Shown: positions 25,755-36,100 of the stretch, one piece after another
Layout: each line of letters begins with the position of its first letter
Position numbering within the stretch: position 1 is the stretch's first letter
NCBI RefSeq assembly: GCF_015689335.1
Contig: NZ_CP065053.1
Span: 7,316,001 to 7,380,000, forward strand
DNA length: 64,000 bases
Direction of reading: 5' to 3'
DNA from: Massilia antarctica
GTDB taxonomy: Bacteria > Pseudomonadota > Gammaproteobacteria > Burkholderiales > Burkholderiaceae_D
Program-made: the position numbers and the translations under genes
The notes under the pieces: generated by a model
What the model was told of the DNA's origin: nothing
The model's database searches: none
The model's input: the letters and a program-made list of their open reading frames with translations, nothing else

Positions 25755-27326
25755 TTAAGCCTTCGTCAACGCCCCATCCCGACGACGCCACACACCTTCA
25801 TTATCGTCGCGCAGCACCTCCGGTAACAAACTCTGCGCCAGGTTCTGGTAGCACACCGGCCGCAGGAAGCGCTGGATCGCCGCCGTGCCAACCGAGCTGC
25901 TGCGTCCATCCGAGGTGGCCGGAAACGGCCCGCCATGCACCATCGCGGTCGATACTTCCACGCCGGTCGGCATGCCGTTGGCCAGAATCCGCCCGACTTT
26001 GCGTTCCAGCACAGGCAGCAAGGCACGCACCAGTTCCGTGTCGCCCTCGTCCATCTGCACCGTGGCCGTCAACTGGCCTTCCAGGCTTTCGGTGATGGCG
26101 CGCATTTCATCGACGCTGTCGCAAGCGACCAGCAGCGACGCCGGTCCGAATATCTCGCCATGCAGCGCTGGCTCGCTCAGGAACGCCTTGCCGGTGGTAC
26201 GGAACAGCGCCGGGCCGCCCTTGCCTTCCGTGTGCGCCGCTTCCTTCAAAGCGTCAACCGCCTCGTGCTGCGCCAGCTTGTGCACGCCGCTCTGATACGC
26301 CGCGGCGATGCCCGCCGTCAGCATCGTCCCCGCTTCGATGCTTGACAGCGCCTGCGCGGCCTTGTCGGCAAACCGGTCGAAGTCCGGTCCCTTCAAGCCC
26401 AGCACGAGGCCCGGGTTGGTGCAGAACTGGCCCACGCCCATCGTCATCGATCCGGCAAAGGCGGTAGCGATCTGCTCGCCGCGCGCGGCCAGCGCGTCCG
26501 GCATCAGGAAGAAGGGATTGATGCTGCTCATTTCCGCATACACGGGAATCGGCTGCGCGCGCGCGGCGGCCACGGCCATCAGCGCTTGTCCACCGGAACG
26601 CGAACCGGTAAAGCCGACAGCCTTGATCGATGGATGCGCCACCAGAGCCTGGCCGATGCCGTTGCCAGTGCCGGTCAAGAGGGCGAACACGCCCGCCGGC
26701 AGCTTGCACAGTTCAATCGCTTTGACCACTGCGCGCGCCACCAGTTCGGACGTGCCAGGATGGGCGGAATGGGCTTTCAGCACGACTGGGCAGCCAGCCG
26801 CCAGTGCAGCGGCGGTGTCGCCGCCAGCAACCGAAAACGCCAGCGGGAAGTTACTCGCCGCGAACACGGCAACCGGACCCAGGCCAATCATGCGCAAGCG
26901 CAGGTCGGGACGCGGCAAGGGCTGACGGTCAGGCAGGGCGCTGTCGATGCGCACGTCGGCCCACGAGCCTTCGCGCAGCAGGTCGGCGAACAGCTTCAGC
27001 TGGCCCATCGTGCGGCCACGCTCGCCTTCGAGCCGGGCGCGCGGCAGGCCGGATTCCGTCATCGCACGCACGATCAGCTCGTCGCCGAGTTCCAGGATCT
27101 GGGCCGCGATGGTTTCCAGGAAGGCAGCGCGCGCTTCATTGCTGCTTGCGCGGAACGGATCGAACGCCGCTTCCGCCAGGCGGCAAGCCTCGTCGATCTG
27201 GGCGGCATCGACCATGTGGAAGGATGGTTCGATCGGCGCGCGCGTGGATGGGTCGAACGCCTGGAAGGAGCCGCCATTGCCGCGGACTGCACGGCCGCCA
27301 ATCAGTGCTTCACCGGTCATGGTCAT
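25755..27326 (-). CDS. 2-oxoglutarate semialdehyde dehydrogenase (aldehyde dehydrogenase family, 523 aa)
   Basis: NAD(P)-dependent aldehyde dehydrogenase giving 2-oxoglutarate, the last step of the oxidative pentose route. The catalytic Cys302 is in GVGQFCTNPG and the general base Glu265 is in VYAEMSSINPFF. GFTGSRSGGQAL is the cofactor loop. The C-terminal PTGVEVSTAMVHGGPFPATSDGRSSSVG is typical of the KGSADH subfamily. The open frame continues to 27902, but ATG 27326 overlaps the stop of the upstream dehydratase gene by 4 bp (ATGA), fixing the start and showing coupling. A REP-like element separates it from the SDR gene. Confidence 0.92.
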   Translation of the reverse strand: MTMTGEALIGGRAVRGNGGSFQAFDPSTRAPIEPSFHMVDAAQIDEACRLAEAAFDPFRASSNEARAAFLETIAAQILELGDELIVRAMTESGLPRARLEGERGRTMGQLKLFADLLREGSWADVRIDSALPDRQPLPRPDLRLRMIGLGPVAVFAASNFPLAFSVAGGDTAAALAAGCPVVLKAHSAHPGTSELVARAVVKAIELCKLPAGVFALLTGTGNGIGQALVAHPSIKAVGFTGSRSGGQALMAVAAARAQPIPVYAEMSSINPFFLMPDALAARGEQIATAFAGSMTMGVGQFCTNPGLVLGLKGPDFDRFADKAAQALSSIEAGTMLTAGIAAAYQSGVHKLAQHEAVDALKEAAHTEGKGGPALFRTTGKAFLSEPALHGEIFGPASLLVACDSVDEMRAITESLEGQLTATVQMDEGDTELVRALLPVLERKVGRILANGMPTGVEVSTAMVHGGPFPATSDGRSSSVGTAAIQRFLRPVCYQNLAQSLLPEVLRDDNEGVWRRRDGALTKA

Positions 27327-28315
27327 AAAGCGTTCACTTTCGTAAAGGTGGATGTTTCGCGGTCGAGGCGGTTGCGCAGGGCCGGACCGAAGACGGGAGA
27401 TTCGATCTCGAACGTTTCGCCGGCCAGGACCGTGATGTTGTCGGCCACGCTCAGGGTGGCGGTGCCGAAGAAATGGATGTGGACGTCGCCTGCGCGGTTG
27501 AACAGGCCATATTTGAAATGGTGGTATTCCAGATTGGCGATTGAGTGCGACATATTCTGCTCGCCGCTCACGAACGCCTTTTCCCAGCGCACCTGGCCGT
27601 CGGCCGCGATGATGCGCGAGGTGCCGGCCACATGAAGAGGCAGTTCGCCGACCAGCAGCGCCGGGCCCAGGCCGCAATTGCGCAGCTTGGAATGGGCCAG
27701 GTACAGATAGTTCTGGCGCTCGGTCACGTGGTCCGAAAATTCGTTGCCGATGGCGTAGCCGAGGCGGTGCGGCTGGCCATCGTCGCCGATCAGGTACAGG
27801 CCTGCGATTTCCGGCTCTTCGCCGCCATCGAGGGCGAAATCGGGCATCCGCAGCGGCTGGCCGCTGGCGCGCACCACCGAGCCGTCGCCCTTGTAGAACC
27901 ACTCCGGCTGCACGCCGCGCGCGCCCTCGGCCGGCTTGCCGCCTTCCACGCCCATGCGGAACATCTTCATGCTGTCGCTCAGGGTTTCGACGTCGCCGCC
28001 GATTTTCTTGTGCATGGCATCGCGTGTGTCGGCGCTGCCGAGGTGGGTCAGGCCGGTGCCGGTGACGTAGCAGTGGGCCTCGTCAGCGTGGTCGAGTGGC
28101 GCCAGCAGGCGGCCCGAGCTTGCGACGGCTTCGTAAGAGTGGGTTTCGGCACCGATGGCGGCGGCGGCCAGTTCGGCCAGTTTGGTCTTGCTGGCGATTG
28201 CCTGGCGCGCCAGGGCGTAGGTGCTGGCGTAGCCATCGACAACGCGCAGCTGATCTTGCTCAAGCACGGCAACGCGGCGCGCGCCGGCTTCATTGGTAAA
28301 TTGTACGAGTAACAT
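27323..28315 (-). CDS. FAH-family 2-keto-3-deoxypentonate dehydratase (AraD1/XylX-like, 330 aa)
   Basis: Fumarylacetoacetate-hydrolase-fold protein of the class found in pentose oxidation clusters (AraD1/XylX), inferred to dehydrate 2-keto-3-deoxyarabonate to 2-oxoglutarate semialdehyde. It contains CYVTGTGLTHLGSADTRDAM, GYAIGNEFSDHVTERQNYLYLAHSK and HFFGTATLSVADNITVLAGE, with the acidic metal ligands of the fold. In several other bacteria this step uses a DHDPS-family enzyme, which is absent here. ATG 28315 was chosen for its GGAGA site; the frame opens 20 codons earlier. It lies 110 bp after the arabonate dehydratase gene. Confidence 0.78.
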   Translation of the reverse strand: MLLVQFTNEAGARRVAVLEQDQLRVVDGYASTYALARQAIASKTKLAELAAAAIGAETHSYEAVASSGRLLAPLDHADEAHCYVTGTGLTHLGSADTRDAMHKKIGGDVETLSDSMKMFRMGVEGGKPAEGARGVQPEWFYKGDGSVVRASGQPLRMPDFALDGGEEPEIAGLYLIGDDGQPHRLGYAIGNEFSDHVTERQNYLYLAHSKLRNCGLGPALLVGELPLHVAGTSRIIAADGQVRWEKAFVSGEQNMSHSIANLEYHHFKYGLFNRAGDVHIHFFGTATLSVADNITVLAGETFEIESPVFGPALRNRLDRETSTFTKVNAL

Positions 28316-28425
28316 GGTGGTCTCCGGTGATGACAGGCCTGCGGTGTCAGGTCCGGCAAATGGACACAGGCTCAAACGCTAAGCGGATGAGCCCGTGTCC
28401 GGATGTCAGACCGACACCGGGCGCT

Positions 28426-30165
28426 TTAATGGGAATGACGCGGGACAGCCGAACCGCGGCTGCCGAGCAGGAAGTCGAAGTCGCAGCCTTCATCGGCTTG
28501 CAGCACGTGGTCGATGTACAGCTTCTGGTAGCCGCTCTTGGCCACCGGCGCTTGCGATCCGGCGCGGGCCGCCAGGCGGCTGGCCATTTCCTCATCGGAA
28601 ATGTCCAGGTTCAGGCTGCCGTTGTGGCAGTCGAGCGCGATGAAGTCGCCATCCTGCACGATGCCCAGCGGACCGCCCGCCATCGCTTCCGGCGCCACGT
28701 GCAGCACCACGGTGCCGTAAGCGGTGCCGCTCATGCGCGCGTCCGAAATGCGCACCATGTCGGTGATACCCTGGGCCAGTAGCTTGGGCGGCAAGCCCAT
28801 GTTGCCCACTTCCGCCATGCCGGGATAACCCTTCGGCCCGCAATTTTTCATCACCAGGATCGAATCGGCATCGACATCGAGGTCCGGATCGAGGATGCGG
28901 CTCTTGTAGTGATCGAAATCCTCGAACACGACAGCCTTGCCGCGATGCTTCATCAGGTGCGGCGAGGCGGCCGACGGCTTGAGCACGGCGCCGCGCGGGG
29001 CCAGGTTGCCGCGCAAGATGCAGATGCCGCCATCCTCGATCAGCGGCTTGGCCAGCGGACGGATCACCTCGTCGTCGTAGATCGGCGCTTCTTCGCAGTT
29101 CTGCCACAGGCTCTTGCCATTGACGGTCAGCGCATTCTTGTGCGGCAGCAGCTTGCCTTCGCCCAGGCGGCGGATCGCGCCCGGCAGGCCGCCGGCGTAG
29201 TAAAACTCTTCCATCAGGAAGCGGCCGGACGGCAACAGGTCGACGATGGTCGGGGTACCCTTGCCGATGGTGGTCCAGTCTTCCAGCTCAAGCGGCACGC
29301 CAATGCGGCCGGCGATGGCTTTCAGGTGGATCACGGCGTTGGTCGAGCCACCGATGGCGGCGTTGACCTTGATCGCGTTCTCGAACGCTTCGCGCGTGAG
29401 GATCTTGGACAGGCGCAAGTCTTCCTGCACCATTTCGACGATGCGGATGCCGGACATATGGGCCAGCACGTAGCGGCGCGAATCGACGGCGGGAATGGCG
29501 GCATTGTGCGGCAGCGAGGTGCCGAGCGCTTCGGCCATGCAGGCCATGGTCGAGGCCGTGCCCATGGTGTTGCAGGTGCCGGCCGAGCGCGACATCCCGG
29601 ACTCGGCGGACATGAACTGGTGCAGGGTGATGGTGCCGGCCTTCATCTGTTCGTGCAACTGCCAGACGGCGGTGCCGGAACCGATATTCTTGCCGTTCAG
29701 CTTACCGTTGAGCATGGGACCGCCGCTGACGACGATGGTCGGCAGGTCGACGCTGGCCGCGCCCATCAGCAGGGCTGGCGTGGTCTTGTCGCAGCCGACC
29801 AGCAGCACGACCGCATCCATCGGATTGCCGCGGATCGATTCTTCCACATCCATGCTGGCCAGGTTACGGGTGAGCATGGCGGTCGGACGCAGGTTCGATT
29901 CGCCGTTGGAAAACACCGGGAATTCGACCGGAAAACCGCCGGCTTCGAGGATGCCCTTCTTGACATGTTCGGCCAGTTGGCGGAAATGCGCGTTGCAGGG
30001 AGTCAGTTCGGACCAGGTATTGCAGATGCCGATGATCGGCTTGCCTTGAAATTCATGGTCGGGAATGCCCTGGTTTTTCATCCAGCTGCGGTACATGAAA
30101 CCGTTTTTATCCTGGGTGCCGAACCACTCCGCGGAGCGCAGTTTCGGTTTTTTCGTCTCAGACAT
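28426..30165 (-). CDS. IlvD/Edd-family L-arabonate dehydratase (579 aa)
   Basis: Iron-sulfur sugar-acid dehydratase converting arabonate to 2-keto-3-deoxyarabonate. The three cluster cysteines expected of the family are visible: Cys48 (GICNTWSE), Cys125 (VGCDKTTPA) and Cys198 (GTCNTMGTAST). RSAEWFGTQDKNGFMYRSWMKNQG at the start is typical of pentonate dehydratases. ATG 30165 has a strong AGGAGG site; the frame opens 13 codons earlier. It is the first gene of the catabolic operon and has the best-formed copy of the LysR-type operator/promoter unit just upstream. Confidence 0.93.
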   Translation of the reverse strand: MSETKKPKLRSAEWFGTQDKNGFMYRSWMKNQGIPDHEFQGKPIIGICNTWSELTPCNAHFRQLAEHVKKGILEAGGFPVEFPVFSNGESNLRPTAMLTRNLASMDVEESIRGNPMDAVVLLVGCDKTTPALLMGAASVDLPTIVVSGGPMLNGKLNGKNIGSGTAVWQLHEQMKAGTITLHQFMSAESGMSRSAGTCNTMGTASTMACMAEALGTSLPHNAAIPAVDSRRYVLAHMSGIRIVEMVQEDLRLSKILTREAFENAIKVNAAIGGSTNAVIHLKAIAGRIGVPLELEDWTTIGKGTPTIVDLLPSGRFLMEEFYYAGGLPGAIRRLGEGKLLPHKNALTVNGKSLWQNCEEAPIYDDEVIRPLAKPLIEDGGICILRGNLAPRGAVLKPSAASPHLMKHRGKAVVFEDFDHYKSRILDPDLDVDADSILVMKNCGPKGYPGMAEVGNMGLPPKLLAQGITDMVRISDARMSGTAYGTVVLHVAPEAMAGGPLGIVQDGDFIALDCHNGSLNLDISDEEMASRLAARAGSQAPVAKSGYQKLYIDHVLQADEGCDFDFLLGSRGSAVPRHSH

Positions 30166-30230
30166 GTATTCCTCCTGGTTATTCTGATGCCACCTCGAAC
30201 TCATGCCGTCGTTCGGTCAGCGATAGAGGA

Positions 30231-30297
30231 ATACTAAAGATTCTTGGGATGCCTTTCCAATCACTTTTTCTGCGTTATCGATATCGATTTTGATATC
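30231..30297 (-). promoter_or_regulatory. LysR-type operator and promoter for the arabonate dehydratase operon
   Basis: Minus strand: GATATCAAAATCGATATC dyad (plus 30280-30297), 19 bp, -35 TTGGAA (30255-30260), 18 bp, -10 TAGTAT (30231-30236). The dyad has perfect 6-bp outer arms GATATC/GATATC. It is centred near -64 from the expected start, the position where LysR recognition sites usually lie. Confidence 0.78.
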
Positions 30298-30618
30298 AAA
30301 CGAAAATTTGTACTGTGGGCGAAGAAGAGGGACAATGGACAAAATAGTACGCTAAACAGAGGAAATTGCATTTCAACATCGCATGCCTGCCCAAGCATCT
30401 CTTGGCGAAGGAGGTAAGATGCTATTGTCGTGCTCGATTTGGAAAATAACTCTGTGACTGGCCGCTTTCGGCCAAAATGGGCACGCGGGGCGAAAAAATA
30501 GAGAACGTCAAATACTACGCATAAGCTCAACAATCGCTTCGCCTATTTGCGTGGAGTGGAAGCCTCGGCTGCCGTCATGCTACCGATCGTTTTTATCCTA
30601 GTGTCCTGAGTTGGAAAT
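30298..30618. other. AT-richer gap with no recognisable gene
   Basis: This 321-bp stretch between the dehydratase promoter and the IS630 remnant has lower GC than its surroundings. A 90-codon minus-strand frame (30261-30533) runs over the operator and has no family resemblance, so it was not called. Confidence 0.5.
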
Positions 30619-30735
30619 TCACAGACAAAATCGTTCTATGCCCGACAGGATGGCGTCTCCTGACTTTGCCCAGACGAAGGGTGTCGGATCGGCGTTGTTG
30701 AGCTTGAGGTGGGCGCGAATCGCATCCTTTAATTG
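30619..30735 (-). pseudogene. Remnant of an IS630-family transposase C-terminus
   Basis: The last 38 codons read, in two pieces, QLKDAIRAHLKLNNADPTPF and VWAKSGDAILSGIERFCL before a stop. This matches the conserved C-terminal end of IS630 transposases (pattern L..AI..hl...N.dP.PF.W.Ks.d.Il..i.rFC). The DDE catalytic domain is absent and the frame breaks just upstream, so only the tail remains. It marks the edge of the lipase island inserted in the arabinose locus. Confidence 0.7.
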
Positions 30736-30762
30736 ACATTGGCAACAGCACCGTTTCCACGA

Positions 30763-32616
30763 TTAATTCTGGCAGCTCTTTTTTATGAGCGGAATCCGGC
30801 AGCGCGGCGCGGCCAGCTGAATCCCGGCGCCGATCGATGGACCGATGCGAATCTGTCCATCGCGCTGGGCGGCGACATCCCTTGTGACCTGCAAGTAAAA
30901 CGTCAGGAAGCTGGTAAATCCTGCATCGATGCGCAATCCGATTGTCGGATGCCAACTGCTCTCCCCGTTGATGGCTTTGACCCGAATGTAGCGTAGCGGG
31001 ACGCTGATACTGGTTTCGATCTCCGGCAATACCGTCACCAGGCGTCCGCCGACAGCGATGCCGCCAAAGTCGCGGCTTTTGTACGGCTGCACGCCCACCA
31101 CCACGCCGTAGTTGGCAAGCTTGCCTGCCTTTGCCCGGCCCCAGACCATGGTCTCGAGGTTGGTCACATAGCGGGTCTGGGCGTCCCCGAAGTTCATATT
31201 GTCCGCGCCCAGGCTAATGCCGAAAATCTGGTCCAGCGAGGCGTAATCCAGGGTGCGCACTGTGCTCTCGACGCCATTGGGCTTGTCGTTCTCCTGATAC
31301 ATTTCATAATCGAGCGCGCCGACGTGGGCGCGCAGGACCGACGGTGGCCAGTTCAGTGCGCCAAGACGGCGCTCGATGTAGCTGTCCGCGCGTTTCACTT
31401 CTTCCGTGAATTGCCATTGCCAGCTGCTGTGGCGGAAGGAATCGACCATGTGATAGGTCATCGCCTGTTCATTGGCGCCTTTGCTTTCCAGTACATCCAG
31501 AATGGAGCGTACTTCGAACAGCAGCATCAGAAACCGTTGTTCGTCGTGATCGGCGCTCCACAAATCGCCATCGCCCCGCAGGAATACGTGGAGACGGCTC
31601 ACCTTGTTATTTTCTATCTGTTCGATGATCTTTTGAAGCAGCCCCATGTGGCTGACCGCGGGATCGAACTCAGCCTGGCTGCGGCACTTGCGGAAACAAT
31701 CCTTGGACGGCACGGGAAGGAAAAAACTGCTCTGCAAATAGTGCTCCCGTGCGCCATTGACCTTTTCACTCAGCTGCCGGGCGATCAGATGCGTTAAATC
31801 GTGTTTCCGCCCCTGCTCGTCCGTGATCGTCAGCAGGCTCCGGAAGGTTTCCTTGTCGGCGGTGGCGGGCCAACCCATACGATTGACCTTGTCGTGATAG
31901 GCGTTGGCGGCAAGGTCGGTCAGGCGACTGCGCCACGTTGTGATATGGCCCGGAGCGAAACCATCGTGCAGGAAGTGATCGGACACTGCGTTCATGACCA
32001 GGGCACTGAACAGATTGTTTTCCATGGAACGCATGCTGAGCGCGAGGATGTGATTGTGGCGCTGGGCCACCAGCAATTCGGCCTGGAAATGGGTGTGGTT
32101 AACGTGCCCTGAGCGCGCCCCTTCCAGATTAAGCATGTCGTCGTTGCAGCGATCGCGATACGAAATGTCCAGCTGCACCCGCCTTGATGGAAACAGTCGG
32201 GCTTCCGGGCGCGCCTGCGCAGCGCCTGGCTTCAATTTCGGGCCATCGCTGATCAGGTTATGTTCCCGGCCGGCGATGAGCTTGTCGGGCGAAAGAAAGT
32301 AATCGACGCACATCACCACGTCGCCATAAGTGATCTCATGAATCTCGCGTTTGGGATCGCGCTCGCCTTGTACGGTAAAGTTCTCGTGATCGCGAAGAGG
32401 ATCGTAAAACTGTCGCAGGCTTTCGTCATCCTCGGCAATATCGATGCCGCGGTTGACGCGATGCCGGCATTCTGGCGCGCTCGGGTTTTTATCGCAGTAG
32501 ATATTCCATGCGACGTGGTAGGCCAGGTCGCCGAGGCGCTTGTGCTCCCAACTTTCAAATGCGAAGGCGCGCCCCGGAACGAGCAGCATCAACAACAGCA
32601 GCGAGAACCTGATCAT
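30763..32616 (-). CDS. Exported protein resembling zinc-dependent phospholipase C/nuclease, with beta-rich C-terminus (617 aa)
   Basis: The signal peptide MIRFSLLLLMLLVPGRAFA is followed at the mature end by FESWEHKRLGDLA, an N-terminal Trp/His arrangement like zinc phospholipase C and S1/P1 nucleases. Further His/Asp clusters are HVNHTHFQAELL and NAVSDHFLHDGFAPGHI, the latter resembling the HFLxDxFSxGH signature of that fold. Residues from about 480 to the end alternate hydrophobic and polar (LANYGVVVGVQPYKSRDFGGIAVGG, IGLRIDAGFTSFLTFYLQV), consistent with a barrel or beta-sheet domain. The start was placed at 32616 for the leader; the frame opens at 32787. Function is inferred. It diverges from the patatin gene. 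Confidence 0.6.
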   Translation of the reverse strand: MIRFSLLLLMLLVPGRAFAFESWEHKRLGDLAYHVAWNIYCDKNPSAPECRHRVNRGIDIAEDDESLRQFYDPLRDHENFTVQGERDPKREIHEITYGDVVMCVDYFLSPDKLIAGREHNLISDGPKLKPGAAQARPEARLFPSRRVQLDISYRDRCNDDMLNLEGARSGHVNHTHFQAELLVAQRHNHILALSMRSMENNLFSALVMNAVSDHFLHDGFAPGHITTWRSRLTDLAANAYHDKVNRMGWPATADKETFRSLLTITDEQGRKHDLTHLIARQLSEKVNGAREHYLQSSFFLPVPSKDCFRKCRSQAEFDPAVSHMGLLQKIIEQIENNKVSRLHVFLRGDGDLWSADHDEQRFLMLLFEVRSILDVLESKGANEQAMTYHMVDSFRHSSWQWQFTEEVKRADSYIERRLGALNWPPSVLRAHVGALDYEMYQENDKPNGVESTVRTLDYASLDQIFGISLGADNMNFGDAQTRYVTNLETMVWGRAKAGKLANYGVVVGVQPYKSRDFGGIAVGGRLVTVLPEIETSISVPLRYIRVKAINGESSWHPTIGLRIDAGFTSFLTFYLQVTRDVAAQRDGQIRIGPSIGAGIQLAAPRCRIPLIKKSCQN

Positions 32617-33187
32617 GGCGCCCGTCCTGATGGATGGCTCCGCGCGACGCTTGCAACCGATTGGCAACACAAGCCCGGCTTGGATGCGCGACCCGCAGCG
32701 CGCAAGGGGGGCGGTAGCGTGGACCCGTTGCAGGCCCCGATAGCGCACAGGGGAGCGCGAAACGTAGTGGTTCAGACATGCCGGCATTGCTTCTCCCCCT
32801 GAGGATACGAATCGGCCAACTAGCTCGTAGTATTAATGAAAAGCCTTTTGGAAATATCACCAAATGTAATAATCCCAAAAAAGCAACAGCAGCCTCGTCG
32901 CGGCGATGCTCCGGGGACGCTCGCGACCTCCATACCGGCGTGCCTGTGCGGCTGCGGGCCTTCGCTGCGTAGCTGGGTGGCGGCAGGGCGCCGGGCATTG
33001 CCTCAGCGAGCCGGCCGGGCCAGCGTTGCAGCGACCTGCTCACAGTAAAAACGTTGTGAATTCCATATAAATTTGTCGGCACAGTGGGAAAATATTACTG
33101 ACCAATGATTGCTATCGGCAGCTAACAGGTCCAGTATCAAATGTCTTAATGGCATCAGTCGTTTGCTTTCCGCTCAGGAGCTCGACC
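32617..33187. other. Divergent intergenic region upstream of the two lipase-like genes
   Basis: This 571-bp gap should hold the promoters of the PLC-like (minus) and patatin (plus) genes. A low-GC patch near 32825-32885 contains several A/T runs. No convincing gene, tRNA or hexamer pair was found; the frames crossing it are extensions or shadows. Confidence 0.45.
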
Positions 33188-36100
33188 ATGACTTTTCATT
33201 TCGACCACCAGTGTTCAGACCACGTGCGCGACGTGCAACGCAAGCTGGCCTCGCTTTCTGTGCGCGACGGCGCGTACTACCAGGGCGCGATCGATGGCCA
33301 GTATGGCCCGGTCACCCGCAGCGCCGTCGAGAAATTCCAGGCCGCTAACCATGACGAGGAGTACGCCGAACTCCTTGTGACCGGCGAGATGAATCTGGCA
33401 ACCTGGCAGGAAATCAATCGCCAGGCCGGCACCTACTTTACCGAAGCCTGGCAGTTCGAGTTCGAGGGTTGCCGCGGCGCCGTCCCCGACAGCGTGCGCC
33501 CCGCCGACCGGGATGCGCTGATTGCCAGCGTGCACCAGGCCAACATGGCGGGTCTGGCGTTTTCCGGCGGCGGCATCCGCAGCGCCACGTTTAACCTGGG
33601 AATTTTGCAGGCGCTGGCTGAAATGCGGATGCTGCGCGATTTCGACTATCTCTCCACGGTATCGGGCGGCGGCTACATTGGGTCATGGTTTTCAAAGTGG
33701 CTGCACCGGGAAGGGGGCGACATCACCCGGCTGGAGCAGGCACTCATGCCTGGCACGCCGGACAAGCCGGTCGATCGCGAGCCCGGTGAAATCGGCTTCC
33801 TGCGCCAGTACAGCAATTACCTGACGCCCAAGACGGGCCTGTTCAGCGCCGATACCTGGTCGGTGCTGACGACCTACGCGCGCAATACGCTGCTCAATCT
33901 GGCCATCCTGGTTTCCTTGCTCGCTGCCAGCATGGTGGTGCCGCGCCTGCTGGTGTGGCTAGTGAACGACCAGTTCGGTGGCGGTACCCTTGCGAACCTG
34001 CCCTCCATGCCGGCGAACCAGTGGAACATATGGTCTATCGTCGCGGTCGGGGCCGCTGCGTTCGCCGTCTTTTGCATTGCAATCAGTATCTCGACCAAAC
34101 CCAATCCGCGCCGCACCGGATGGCTGCGCGGTCAAAGCCAGGCATCCATCCTGCTGTTTATCGTCCTGCCCTTGCTGGTGGCCGCCTTTGCCGGAGGTTG
34201 CGCGCTCTGGAATAGCCGGGCCGATATTGCCCTGCGATGGGGGCAGCTACTCAATCCAGACGCCGATGGGAGCGCGTTTCTGGCTTGGTTCTACCTGCCC
34301 GGCCTTTGCTATTTCGCGGCCTGGGCCGTGGGGTGGCTGGTTGCCCAGGGCTTTAACCTGCAACTTGAGGCAGACCTGGGCCGGGAGCGTGCGGCCCGGG
34401 ATCTGCAACGCACCGAAGCAGGCACGGCCGCACCCCAGCACGTGCGGCGCGAGAACGATAGCCCCGCACCGGCACTGCTGGGTGAAGTCATCGGACACCT
34501 GCTGTGCGCGGTCGCCGCGTTTGCCGTGGGCGCCCTGATCGTCATTCTCGGTGTCGCGCATCTGGCCGACATCTATCCGCTCGAGAAAGTCCCTCGCGGC
34601 GTGGGCATTGTCCAGGTGGTGTCGTTCGGCCTGCCGGCCATCCTGTGCATCTTTGGCATCACGATGGTCCTGTCGGTGGGCCTGGTGGGGCGCATGTATG
34701 CCGACCGCAGCCGTGAATGGTGGAGCCGGCAAGGTGCATGGACGTCGATCATGGTGTGCGCCTGGCTGGCGCTGGTCGCCGTCAGCCTGTATGCGCCGGC
34801 CGTGATCGCCTACGGCCGGCATGGGGCGCAAGAATGGTTTGCCGCGCTAAGCCTGAGCTGGGTTGCCACGACGGTCGGCGGTCTGTTGCTCGGCCATAGC
34901 AGCGCATCGGGCAAAGGGGCCAGCCGGCCTTATCTGGAATCCGTGGCTGCGCTTGCGCCCTTCGTCTTCTCGGTGGGCGCATTGTGTCTGGTATCAGCGC
35001 TGTTGCATGCCGCGCTGTTTGACGCAGTCGCCTTCCCGGTCAGGCCAGAAAAACTGTCGCTCTCGAAAGCATTCGAGCTGTACAACGCGCAAACGCGTCT
35101 GGCCAAATTGCCCAAGCTGCTGATCGCTCTCGCCACTCTGCTCAGTGTTGGCCTGCTGCTCACGCGGCGGGTCGATATCAACAAATTTTCTCTCCACATG
35201 ATGTACCGAAACCGGCTGGTGCGCACCTACCTGGGCGCGAGCAATGCCAAACGCTTGCCCCATCCCTTTACCAATTTCGATGATCACGACGATGTGCGCA
35301 TGGACGAGCTGCTCAAGGCGAATGGCGGCATGCAGCGTCCCTATCTCATCGTCAACACGGCGCTGAACCTGGTCAACGGCGCAGAGCTGGCGTGGCAGAC
35401 GCGCAAGGCAGCCGGCTTTTCGTTCACACCGGCCTTTTGCGGCTTCGAGCTGCCGGGCATGTCGCAACCGGGCACCAACAACCCGCGTGCGGAAGCGTCG
35501 CGCGGCGCGTACCGGCGAACCTCGGATTACCGCGCCAGCAACGGCAGTCTGCACAAGGAAGAAAGCGGGATCCGGCTCGGCATGGCCATGGCGGTCTCCG
35601 GGGCGGCCGCCAGTCCCAGCATGGGCTATCACTCCTCGCCCGCCCTGTCGTTCCTGATGACCTTGTTCAACGTGCGGCTTGGGCGCTGGTTTGAAAACCC
35701 GCGCACGCGCATACCGAACCGCAGTTCAACGTCGCCCTTGATGGGCTTGTTTCCCTTGTTGTCGGAACTGTTTGGCTTGACCAATGCCGATTCGAATCAT
35801 GTCTATTTGTCCGACGGCGGTCATTTCGAAAATCTGGGCATCTATGAACTGGTCCGGCGCCGCTGCCGCCTGATTGTGGCGGTCGACGCCGGCGCCGATG
35901 GCGGGCTGAATTTCGAGGACCTGGGCAATGCCTTGCGCAAATGTGCGACCGACCTGCACGTCGAGATCGACATCGGTGTGGGCGATATCGACCTCGAACC
36001 GGACTTCCGCTTCAGCCGCGCCCACTGCGTGAAAGGCACGATACGCTATGACAAGTCGGACCAGGGCGGTACGGAAGGCACGCTGCTGTACATCAAGCCC

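Noticed and set aside
25755..27902. 715-codon version of the semialdehyde dehydrogenase
   Set aside because: The extra 192 codons are a shadow of the FAH-family gene. The ATGA overlap at 27323-27326 fixes the real start.
30261..30533. 90-codon minus-strand frame upstream of the arabonate dehydratase gene
   Set aside because: It covers the operator dyad, has no ribosome site I would accept, and resembles no family.
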